A program made the position numbers and the translations under genes. From Desulfobacterales bacterium (GTDB lineage: Bacteria; Desulfobacterota; Desulfobacteria; Desulfobacterales; Desulfobacteraceae): a DNA stretch of 6,321 nt. The stretch is taken from contig JAKSBM010000679.1 of the NCBI GenBank assembly GCA_022361135.1, positions 1 to 6,321 on the forward strand, written 5' to 3'. The notes below the pieces were generated by a model. That model searched no databases, was not told the DNA's origin, and saw only the letters and a list, made by a program, of their open reading frames with translations. Below are positions 1-5,723 of the stretch, one piece after another (the stretch's first letter is position 1; each line of letters begins with the position of its first letter).

Positions 1-283
1 CAGCGTCTTCTTTAGCAGCGTCCAACATTACGGGAACAGGCCAGAAGGTACCGTCGGCCAGCAGGAAGTCAGCGCAAACGCCTTTCCAGTCAGCCTTGGT
101 CATGAAACCGTTCAGGGGAGAAAAACCACCGATACCCAGCATGATCAGATCGCCTTTAACCTGGGAAGAGATTTCGATCTTTTTCAGACCTTAGGCTTTT
201 TTGATTTCAGCTTCCAGTTCGGCGCCTTCGAGTTTACAACATACGAGACCTTTTCCACCATGGGGAGGGACTAATTTAGACAT
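1..283 (-). pseudogene. sat: Sulfate adenylyltransferase (ATP sulfurylase), 5' part, interrupted by an in-frame TAA
   Basis: ATP sulfurylase activates sulfate with ATP to adenosine 5'-phosphosulfate and pyrophosphate, the first cytoplasmic step of dissimilatory sulfate reduction. The window holds the first 94 codons; the rest lies beyond position 1. The N-terminus MSKLVPPHGG and the later blocks GDLIMLGIGGFSPLNGFMTK, ADWKGV and GTFWPVPV match Sat of sulfate reducers. The ATG at 283-281 follows AAGGAG with a 10-nt spacer. Codon 31 (193-191) is TAA, inside K-K-A-stop-G-L-K-K; homologues as I recall them carry a Glu or similar residue there, so GAA to TAA is the simplest change. No other stop or frame change is seen, and both flanks are well conserved. 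The catalytic HxGH-type region lies outside the window. The next in-frame ATG is codon 48 (142-140). The lesion may be a real nonsense mutation, a decaying second copy or a sequence error. Family assignment is firm; functional status is open. Confidence 0.85.
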
Positions 284-293
284 ATAACTTGTT

Positions 294-299
294 CTCCTT
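294..299 (-). promoter_or_regulatory. Ribosome binding site of sat
   Basis: The minus strand reads AAGGAG ten nucleotides before the ATG at 283. It fixes the sat start and shows that translation initiation is intact even though codon 31 is a stop. Confidence 0.7.
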
Positions 300-325
300 G
301 TTATGTATTAACCTACCTATATACA

Positions 326-348
326 ATAAATGTTATCCCAACATTTAT
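326..348. promoter_or_regulatory. Inverted repeat upstream of sat (possible operator or leader hairpin)
   Basis: Two perfect 9-nt arms, ATAAATGTT (326-334) and AACATTTAT (340-348), flank a 5-nt centre. The centre lies about 54 nt upstream of the sat start and downstream of the candidate -35 box, so the repeat could be an operator for a dimeric repressor or a weak hairpin in the leader RNA. It does not match the Rex, FNR or HcpR consensus sequences I know. The arms are AT-rich and no clean T-run follows, so a terminator is less likely. The symmetry is seen; the function is inferred. Confidence 0.4.
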
Positions 349-375
349 AAAAAGTTCTGCTATAAAATCTCGTAT

Positions 376-404
376 GATGTAATGAGGATTCAGATATTTG
401 TCAA
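376..404 (-). promoter_or_regulatory. sat: Candidate sigma70-type promoter of sat
   Basis: The minus strand carries a perfect TTGACA at 404-399, just downstream of the stop codon of the phosphatase gene. The hexamer 17 nt further on is TACATC (381-376), a poor -10 match, so only the -35 half is convincing. The 284-410 region is the only AT-rich gap of this length in the window and precedes a gene that is normally strongly expressed, which makes an own promoter for sat likely. The exact start site cannot be set by eye. Confidence 0.35.
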
Positions 405-410
405 GAAATT

Positions 411-1055
411 TTATTCATTTAGATTTAAAAGGGACTGGACCTTGAACATTGACTCTGCATGGGCATCTGCAGACAAGTCCGGGGATTTAAAAGCAACAAA
501 TCGGGTCCCGGCATTTCTAGCAGCCTGTTCATCATAAAGGGAATCCCCGATAAAAAGGATTTCTTCTGCTTCCAACTTAAACTCATCCATGATTTTGAGT
601 AATTGTTCCGGGTCGGGTTTGGGCTTTTCCACCTTGGCCGCAGTCATGACAATGTCGAACTCCTGGGAGAGGTGGAATTCCTCCAGGACATCTTCCATGG
701 TATTGGTCCGGTTAGTGGCAATGCCCCGGATGTAGCCCCCATCTTTAAGGGCAGTCAAAAGCTCCCGCAGTCCCTCTTCCATTTGCATATAGGGCGTGAA
801 GGTGCCGTAGCCGATTTCCTTGATTTTTTCATAGACCGGACGATGGCTGTCCAGCTCGGGGAAAAGGTATTCCACGGCGCCCTTTACCGTCATCATGTGC
901 ACATTGATGAATTGCTCCTGGCTCAAAGGCGGTTTGCCAAAGGCATCCAGGATGGCATCGTAAAATTTTCTATTGGACAGTGCGGTATCAAAAAGCACAC
1001 CATCACAGTCAAAGACAACCGCTTTGATCGAAGAAATATCCATATTGTTTTCCAT
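411..1055 (-). CDS. HAD-superfamily hydrolase, subfamily IA (phosphoglycolate phosphatase-like)
   Basis: Probable cytoplasmic Mg-dependent phosphatase of 214 residues, a normal length for the family. All four HAD motifs are visible: motif I F-D-C-D-G-V (D16 nucleophile, D18 acid/base), motif II with T114 in A-T-N-R-T, motif III with K144 in E-K-P-K-P-D-P, and motif IV G-D-S-L-Y-D with D171 and D175. Residues 25-95 between motifs I and II form the helical cap that sets substrate choice, as in Gph and PpaX. The substrate cannot be read from sequence; phosphoglycolate, a sugar phosphate or pyrophosphate are all possible. The start is uncertain. The ATG at 1055 lies 10 nt after the DUF1573 stop, an ATG at 1043 would also preserve motif I, and a TTG at 1094 would overlap the upstream gene. 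None has a strong ribosome binding site, which suggests coupling to the gene before it. It is probably the last gene of its transcript, since sat appears to have its own promoter. Confidence 0.85.
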   Translation of the reverse strand: MENNMDISSIKAVVFDCDGVLFDTALSNRKFYDAILDAFGKPPLSQEQFINVHMMTVKGAVEYLFPELDSHRPVYEKIKEIGYGTFTPYMQMEEGLRELLTALKDGGYIRGIATNRTNTMEDVLEEFHLSQEFDIVMTAAKVEKPKPDPEQLLKIMDEFKLEAEEILFIGDSLYDEQAARNAGTRFVAFKSPDLSADAHAESMFKVQSLLNLNE

Positions 1056-1065
1056 TTGTTTAAGT

Positions 1066-1758
1066 TCAGGTTTTGGGTGCCATGAAAGTGGCAAAAACCC
1101 GTATGGTTAATTTGGGTTTCAGGGGACTGTCCGTTTTCACGGTGATGACCTCGTAGAGATCCGTGGCCTTGTCGGACCGGCTCTGGATTTTCACCGTCCA
1201 GGGGGATTTCACATCGGTCGGTTTTACAATCCGGGCGGAAACCCCTTTGTTGAAACGGGTGGTCAGTTCCAGGAGTTTAAAGGAATGGTCGCCCACGGGA
1301 CGGATTTCAACCTCGGCTTTGAGCACATCGCCGGGTTTGCCGTTGAGGCTCACCGTGGAGGGGGAAACGTCGATGATCTTTGTCACCTGACCGGTGATGA
1401 TCAAATTGAATTTTGCATTTTTGGGATCATCGGTGCGCACCTGGATGGTTTTGCGCAATTTTCTGCCGCCGTAGCCCTGGGTTTTAACGCCGATTCTGAT
1501 TTTACCTTCCCCGCCCGGGGGAATCTGTCTGTCGTAGACATTGGAATCGCAGCCTCAGGGGGGCAGGACATTAAGGACCCGCAACAGCTTGGTCCCGGTA
1601 TTTTTCACAATAAAGGTGTGATCGATGTGGGTTCCCTCGGGAACCGGATCAAAGGTGTAGACCGGCGACGAAACAACGGCCGCAGGCTGAGCCGTGGCGG
1701 ACACCGGGCCCCATACAAGGCCCAGCACCACCAGAAGATAAATGAATAATTTTTTCAT
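1066..1758 (-). CDS. Secreted DUF1573-family protein, probable selenoprotein (in-frame TGA at codon 68 read as Sec)
   Basis: Read through one TGA, this frame encodes 230 residues. Residues 1-23 form a Sec signal peptide (K2-K3, hydrophobic core 4-19, A-T-A cleavage motif before Q24) with no lipobox, so the mature protein should be periplasmic or outside the cell. Residues 32-120 look like a DUF1573 Ig-like domain: P-V-P-E-G, F-I-V-K-N-T-G, P-P-stop-G-C-D, I-P-P-G-G-E-G, V-R-T-D-D-P. Residues 121-227 appear to be a second beta-sandwich domain. DUF1573 proteins usually have Cys-Gly-Cys where this reads TGA-Gly-Cys, so the TGA (1557-1555) sits at the first Cys. The downstream 162 codons stay open in the same frame and keep family motifs. 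C70 is the only Cys, making Sec68-Cys70 the only possible redox or metal pair. The ATG follows AAAGGG with a short spacer. DUF1573 function is unknown. A true stop would leave a 67-residue peptide. Family call firm; Sec reading probable. Confidence 0.8.
1522..1542 (-). promoter_or_regulatory. Candidate bacterial SECIS hairpin after the TGA codon
   Basis: Starting 12 nt after the TGA, the minus strand can fold with TGTCT pairing to AGACA around a five-base loop ACGAC. Two further A-T pairs lie below a two-base bulge. The loop G is the 22nd base after the TGA, within the roughly 16-37 nt window expected for SelB-dependent SECIS elements, which usually carry a G in a small apical loop. The stem is short and AT-containing. 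A GC-rich hairpin (CCCC/GGGG, 1521-1509) just downstream could compete or stack with it. Pairing was judged by eye with no energy calculation. Confidence 0.45.
1555..1557 (-). other. Putative selenocysteine codon (TGA, residue 68)
   Basis: The TGA lies in the DUF1573 frame between P67 and G69-C70. TGA differs from the Cys codons TGC and TGT by one base, and the position aligns with a family Cys. This is the usual pattern of a Sec/Cys replacement and is unlike a random nonsense mutation. Confidence 0.65.
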
Positions 1759-1868
1759 AATACCCTTTGTAGTAATGAGATTAAAACGGATCCACTCTTT
1801 TATTCCTATATGGAAAACCAGGGAAATTCAAGAACCGGATCAAGGGATTATGAAGGACCGGGCCCGGT

Positions 1869-4127
1869 TCAGCTCTCCCGGGCCAGCAGCCGGTTGACCC
1901 GGTCACAGAATTCCGAATCCACGGCCAGGGGGCGTCCATCCAGGGAACGCACGGCCACGGCACCCATGAGGGCATTGGTGGCCACAACCCCGTCAAATTC
2001 ATGCAGGGAAGCCAAAGCAACCGGTTCCTGGACGATGACATCCCCTCCATTGCGAAGGCCGTCCAGAATCGAATCCTGGGCCGTTCCCGGCAAAACATGG
2101 AGGGATTCCGGCACCCGGATGGTATCCCCATCCTTGATGATAAGATTGGCCGTGTTGGTTTCGGAAACGGTTTCGTCGGGATTGAGGATCAAGGCCTCGT
2201 CTCCCCCCCGGCTCCGGGCGTGGTCCCCGGCCCGTTCGTAGAAAAGATAATTCAATGTTTTGTGGGCGGCCAGGGGGGTCTGCCGGGGATGGGGATAGGT
2301 CACCAGATCCAGCCCATCCTTTCCCAGGGCTTCCAGGCGATGGACATAGGGCCGGGCAAAGGCGGCCAAGGTAAACTGTTTCCCCGTGCGGGTCCCGTCG
2401 GGGGAGACCATGAGTTTTACGGCGGCCACCTGGTCTTCCAGGCGATTTTCCCGGATGAGAAGGGCAATGACATCTTCCCAGGTAATGCCGGGTGCAGGAC
2501 AATGGTAAAGGTGTTCCCAAGCCCGATTCATCCGGGCCAGATGGGCATCAAGCCGTACCGGACGTCCCTGCTCCACGCGGATGGTTTCAAAGAGACCGGA
2601 ACCATATTGGCTCCCATGCCCCATGGCCGGCACTCGGGCCAGGTCCTGGTCCACCATTTTACCGTCCACCCAGGCCCGGGGTGTGATTTCTTCCCCGGCA
2701 ATCTCATTCCCCGTTCCCGTGGAACCGGCGCTGAGGATATCCATGAGGGTCTTGCCTTTGTCCAGGGTTTCCTGGAATTCCGATTCCGGGTTGGAGTCAT
2801 AGACAATGCCGCCCCCCACGGAAAAGAAAATGGAACGGTCCACAATGGTGGCCGTGCGGATGGCGATGGAAAGATCCATGGTTTCGTGGAAGCTCACATA
2901 GCCGATGGAACCGGTGTAAACATGACGTTTAAAGGGTTCCAGCTCATCGATGATTTCCATGGCCCGGATCTTGGGGCAGCCGGTGATGGAACCGCCGGGA
3001 AAGGTGGCCTGGATGAGGTCCACCGAGGTTTTGCCGGGCAGAAGTTCACCGTTGACAATGGAAACCAGGTGGAAAACATTGTCGTAGGGCTCCAGACGTT
3101 TGTGTTCCGAAACCACAACGGAACCATGCTTGGTCACCCGGGACAGGTCGTTGCGCATGAGGTCCACAATCATGGTGATCTCGGCATCGTCCTTTTTGGA
3201 AGCGGACAGGATTTCACCGTTCCGACGATCCTCCTCCGGGGTTTTCCCCCGGGCCAGGGTTCCCTTGATGGGCCGGGTTTCCACCTTGGAACCGGTCTGT
3301 TTAATGAACCGTTCCGGCGAGGTGGAGACAATGACATGGTCCCCGGCATGGACATAGGAAAAGAAGGGAGCGGGGTTCTGTTTGAACAAATTGCGGAACA
3401 GGGTATAGGGATCTCCCTCAAACCCGGTTTCAAACCGCTGGGACAGGTTGGCCTGGTAGATGTCCCCGGCCCGCAGGTACTGGATGATTTTTTCCACGGC
3501 ATCCATGTACTCGGCCTTTTCATAGCAGGAGCGGAATCCCCGTGAATCCATGGAGAAAGAACCGGGCACCACTTCTTTTTCCAACTCCTGGAAAAAGCGG
3601 GCCTTGATCTGCTCCACATGGTCACTTGCCCTATCCGTGGGCAGGGGAATGCATAGAAAGGTTTTTTCGGCCTGGCGATCCCGGACCAGAATCAGGGAAT
3701 GGGCATAGAGCACCATTTCCGGTAAGCCCGGGTCCAGGCAGGTAATGGGCAATTTTTCAATGGAATCCTTGAGATCATAGGAAAAATACCCCAGAAGTCC
3801 GGCACCCAGGGGCAGATCGGTAACCTCGGGAGGAAGGGAAAAATGGGCCAGAATTCCGTTGAGGAATTCAAAGGGATCCATTTCCACCTGCCGGCTGTTA
3901 CCGTCCACGGTCAAGGATTGGGTCCGGCCGGTGCCCTTGAGGGTCATCCAGGGCATGAGCCCCAGGATTTCATACCGGGCACAATCCAGGCTGGAGCCGG
4001 AAAGCAGAAAAACCGTTCCCTCGCTCTGGGCGAAGGGAACGGCAATTTCTTCAAACGATCGGTCTAACTGAATTTCTTCCTGCCACAGGGAATCAATCCC
4101 GGGCAGATCCTGACACCATCCCATCAT
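1869..4127 (-). CDS. pabBC: Bifunctional aminodeoxychorismate synthase component I / 4-amino-4-deoxychorismate lyase (PabB-PabC fusion)
   Basis: A 752-residue cytoplasmic enzyme for p-aminobenzoate synthesis in the folate pathway. PabB aminates chorismate to 4-amino-4-deoxychorismate, using ammonia from a PabA glutaminase that is not in this window. PabC then releases pyruvate to give p-aminobenzoate. Residues about 20-150 are the anthranilate synthase-like N-domain. Residues 205-465 are the chorismate-binding domain, with P-I-K-G-T at 286-290; its Lys288 marks PabB rather than TrpE, which has Ala there. Further blocks are F-P-G-G-S-I-T-G-C-P-K (376-386) and G-G-G-I-V (438-442). A Gly/Thr/Glu-rich linker (467-482) leads to a class IV PLP aminotransferase fold (485-745), with the probable Schiff-base Lys623 in H-K-T-L-N-Y-L and the cofactor region E-T-V-S-E-T-N (652-658). 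The ATG at 4127 overlaps the upstream TGA as ATGA with no clear ribosome binding site, so translation is probably coupled. A second ATG follows directly. Confidence 0.93.
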   Translation of the reverse strand: MMGWCQDLPGIDSLWQEEIQLDRSFEEIAVPFAQSEGTVFLLSGSSLDCARYEILGLMPWMTLKGTGRTQSLTVDGNSRQVEMDPFEFLNGILAHFSLPPEVTDLPLGAGLLGYFSYDLKDSIEKLPITCLDPGLPEMVLYAHSLILVRDRQAEKTFLCIPLPTDRASDHVEQIKARFFQELEKEVVPGSFSMDSRGFRSCYEKAEYMDAVEKIIQYLRAGDIYQANLSQRFETGFEGDPYTLFRNLFKQNPAPFFSYVHAGDHVIVSTSPERFIKQTGSKVETRPIKGTLARGKTPEEDRRNGEILSASKKDDAEITMIVDLMRNDLSRVTKHGSVVVSEHKRLEPYDNVFHLVSIVNGELLPGKTSVDLIQATFPGGSITGCPKIRAMEIIDELEPFKRHVYTGSIGYVSFHETMDLSIAIRTATIVDRSIFFSVGGGIVYDSNPESEFQETLDKGKTLMDILSAGSTGTGNEIAGEEITPRAWVDGKMVDQDLARVPAMGHGSQYGSGLFETIRVEQGRPVRLDAHLARMNRAWEHLYHCPAPGITWEDVIALLIRENRLEDQVAAVKLMVSPDGTRTGKQFTLAAFARPYVHRLEALGKDGLDLVTYPHPRQTPLAAHKTLNYLFYERAGDHARSRGGDEALILNPDETVSETNTANLIIKDGDTIRVPESLHVLPGTAQDSILDGLRNGGDVIVQEPVALASLHEFDGVVATNALMGAVAVRSLDGRPLAVDSEFCDRVNRLLARES

Positions 4128-4744
4128 TGCAGAAAGGGATTCATCTGTTTTTCCTGGCCAATGGTGGTCTCGGGACCATGGCCGGTGTAAACAACGGTGT
4201 TTTCATCCAGATCCAGCAACTTGTTTTTAATGCTGGAAATCAGGGTATCGAAATCACCACCGGGCAGATCGGTCCGGCCGATAGACCGGGCAAAGAGGGT
4301 GTCTCCGGCAAAGAGATGCCCGTCGGTGTATAGGCAGATACCGCCCCGGGAATGGCCCGGGGTGTGGATCACCTTCAGGGTGATCTTGCCAAAGGAGATC
4401 ATGTCGCCATCCTGGAGCAGCTGGTCCGGGGCCGGGGAATTCTCCGCGGACAGACCAAAGGCGGCTGCGGACTGGGAGAGGGTAGACAACATGGGCTCGT
4501 CCTCGGCATGGATGGCCAGGGTGGCCCCGGTGACTTCCTTCATCCGACCATTGGCGCCCACGTGATCAAAATGGCCGTGGGTGTTGATCAAATATTTGAC
4601 CTTCAATTCAAGCTTGGCCAGGGCCATGAGGATGCGATCGGCATCATCGCCCGGGTCGACAACAACTGCTTCCTTGGTCTCTTCACATCCCAGGATAAAG
4701 CAATTGGCCATGATGGGTCCCACTTCAAGTTTTTCTATGATCAC
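4124..4744 (-). CDS. MBL-fold metallo-hydrolase, glyoxalase II-like (YcbL type)
   Basis: A 206-residue cytoplasmic metallo-beta-lactamase-fold hydrolase. The metal ligands are complete: T-H-G-H-F-D-H at 55-61 (H56, H58, D60, H61), H131 in T-P-G-H-S, D148 in F-A-G-D-T-L and H189 in T-G-H-G. The short length, without the C-terminal helical domain of classical hydroxyacylglutathione hydrolase, fits the small single-domain glyoxalase II-like group. A thioester substrate such as a lactoyl-thiol is plausible but not shown. It starts with GTG at 4744 rather than ATG; the start is fixed by a perfect AGGAGG five bases upstream and by the immediate M-I-I-E-K-L-E-V-G start typical of the family. It lies 33 nt after nusB, and its TGA overlaps the pabBC ATG. 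Confidence 0.92.
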   Translation of the reverse strand: MIIEKLEVGPIMANCFILGCEETKEAVVVDPGDDADRILMALAKLELKVKYLINTHGHFDHVGANGRMKEVTGATLAIHAEDEPMLSTLSQSAAAFGLSAENSPAPDQLLQDGDMISFGKITLKVIHTPGHSRGGICLYTDGHLFAGDTLFARSIGRTDLPGGDFDTLISSIKNKLLDLDENTVVYTGHGPETTIGQEKQMNPFLQ

Positions 4745-4749
4745 AACGA

Positions 4750-4755
4750 CCTCCT
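4750..4755 (-). promoter_or_regulatory. Strong ribosome binding site deciding the GTG start of the MBL hydrolase
   Basis: The minus strand has AGGAGG (extended to TAGGAGGT) five bases before GTG at 4744-4742. It is the best Shine-Dalgarno match in the window and supports the non-ATG start. Confidence 0.8.
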
Positions 4756-4777
4756 AAGGCTAATGATTCAAGTCTGG

Positions 4778-5197
4778 TTACATGGACAGACGGATCTGGT
4801 CCAGAATCCCGTTGATAAAGGGCCCGGAATCCCGGGTCCCATATTTTTTACCAATTTCAACGGCTTCGTTAATGGTAACGCTGGGAGGAATATCAGACCG
4901 CTTCAACAACTCGAAGGTTGCCAGACGCATGATATTCCGATCCACCACAGGCATGCGGGAAATCCTCCAGTTCTTGGAGAACTGGTTGATCAGGGTGTCG
5001 ATTTCATCGGCAATCCCCAGGGTTCCCTCCACCAGTTCCATGCAAAAGGGATCTTTGGCAGATTCGGTGCTATCCTCATCTTCCCGGGCCTCCCAGAATG
5101 CGTTCAATCCTTCTTCACATCCCATTTCCGGATTCATATCCAGGAAAAAGAGGGCCTGGAGCGCCAGCTCCCTTGATTGTCTGCGTGTTCCTCCCAT
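4778..5197 (-). CDS. nusB: Transcription antitermination factor NusB
   Basis: NusB binds boxA RNA together with S10 (NusE) and joins the antitermination complex that keeps RNA polymerase running through rRNA operons. The protein has 139 residues, the usual length, and is all-helical. It opens with R-R-Q-S-R-E-L-A-L-Q-A-L, the typical basic N-terminal helix that contacts RNA. The C-terminal half holds the family blocks V-D-R-N-I-M-R-L-A (85-93), P-S-V-T-I-N-E-A-V-E-I (104-114) and F-I-N-G-I-L-D (127-133). The ATG at 5197 lies 3 nt after the ribH stop, and its ribosome binding site GGAG (5207-5204) sits inside the end of ribH, so the two genes are cotranscribed and probably translationally coupled. 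An acidic stretch (residues 36-44) between helices is a local variation of no clear meaning. Confidence 0.95.
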   Translation of the reverse strand: MGGTRRQSRELALQALFFLDMNPEMGCEEGLNAFWEAREDEDSTESAKDPFCMELVEGTLGIADEIDTLINQFSKNWRISRMPVVDRNIMRLATFELLKRSDIPPSVTINEAVEIGKKYGTRDSGPFINGILDQIRLSM

Positions 5198-5200
5198 AAA

Positions 5201-5677
5201 TTACTCCGCCTTCTTCAACAGACCGCTGAGGTTGGCCATTTCAATGGCACCCATGGCCACTTCAAAGCCCTTGTTACCGGCTTTGGTACCGGCACGTTCG
5301 ATGGCCTGTTCAATGCTTTCTGTGGTTAAAATACCGAACATCACCGGCAGTCCGGCTTCCAGGCTGACAGATGCAACGCCCTTGGATACTTCGGCACATA
5401 CATAATCGTAATGCGTGGTGGCACCGCGGATCACGGCCCCCAGGCAAATGATGGCATCATATTTACCCTGGTTGGCCATCTGCTGGGCCACCAGGGGAAT
5501 TTCAAAGGCGCCGGGCACCTTTGTCAGGGTGATGTCTTCATCCTTGGCACCGCTTCTGACCAGGGCGTCGATGGCGCCTTCGGCCAGTTTTCCGGTGATA
5601 AAATCGTTGAATCTGGAAACAATGATTCCAAATTTCTTTCCCTGGGCCTGCAATCCAGCTTCAATAATCTGTGGCAT
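5201..5677 (-). CDS. ribH: 6,7-dimethyl-8-ribityllumazine synthase (RibH)
   Basis: RibH condenses 5-amino-6-ribitylaminouracil with 3,4-dihydroxy-2-butanone 4-phosphate to 6,7-dimethyl-8-ribityllumazine, the penultimate step of riboflavin synthesis. The enzyme usually forms pentamers or 60-mer capsids in the cytoplasm. The 158-residue length is standard. Visible motifs are S-R-F-N (21-24, F23 stacks on the pyrimidine), P-G-A-F-E-I-P (55-61), [11 protein letters not shown] (80-90, with catalytic H89), F-G-I-L-T-T (114-119), and R128 followed by A-G-T-K-A-G-N-K-G for phosphate and substrate binding. AAGGA seven bases before the ATG is the ribosome binding site. It follows ribBA by 46 nt with no terminator-like hairpin, so it is in the same transcript. 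Its RibBA partner supplies the butanone phosphate. Confidence 0.97.
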   Translation of the reverse strand: MPQIIEAGLQAQGKKFGIIVSRFNDFITGKLAEGAIDALVRSGAKDEDITLTKVPGAFEIPLVAQQMANQGKYDAIICLGAVIRGATTHYDYVCAEVSKGVASVSLEAGLPVMFGILTTESIEQAIERAGTKAGNKGFEVAMGAIEMANLSGLLKKAE

Positions 5678-5723
5678 TTTTATATCCTTCTGTGAAAATT
5701 AATAATCCGTAATTTTACACCCG

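Noticed and set aside
289..537. 82-codon plus-strand open frame across the sat upstream region
   Set aside because: It overlaps the sat promoter region and the antisense of the phosphatase C-terminus. Its AT-rich, unrelated composition is not protein-like and no ribosome binding site is evident.
1056..1094. TTG at 1094 as the start of the HAD phosphatase
   Set aside because: It would add 13 unconserved residues overlapping the DUF1573 gene and has no ribosome binding site. The ATG at 1055 or 1043 still gives a full motif I.
1066..1458. The downstream DUF1573 segment as a separate gene starting at TTG 1458
   Set aside because: It has no convincing start context, lacks a signal peptide and begins in the middle of a beta-strand region. 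The upstream segment is in the same frame, so the two are one gene.
1805..1831. Promoter for the DUF1573 gene (TTGAAT and TATAGG on the minus strand)
   Set aside because: Both hexamers match only partly and the 15-nt spacing is short. It is not strong enough to report as a feature.
1857..1868. Perfect 12-nt palindrome ACCGGGCCCGGT beside the pabBC stop, and a GAACCGG/CCGGTTC repeat (1832-1870), as a terminator
   Set aside because: The palindrome leaves no proper loop, the larger repeat has a 25-nt loop, and no T-run follows on the minus strand. They may be chance in GC-rich sequence.
2001..3545. A 514-codon open frame on the plus strand inside pabBC
   Set aside because: It lies antisense to a well-supported enzyme gene. 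Its Gly/Pro/His-rich product matches no family I recognise and reflects the GC-rich third positions of the real gene.
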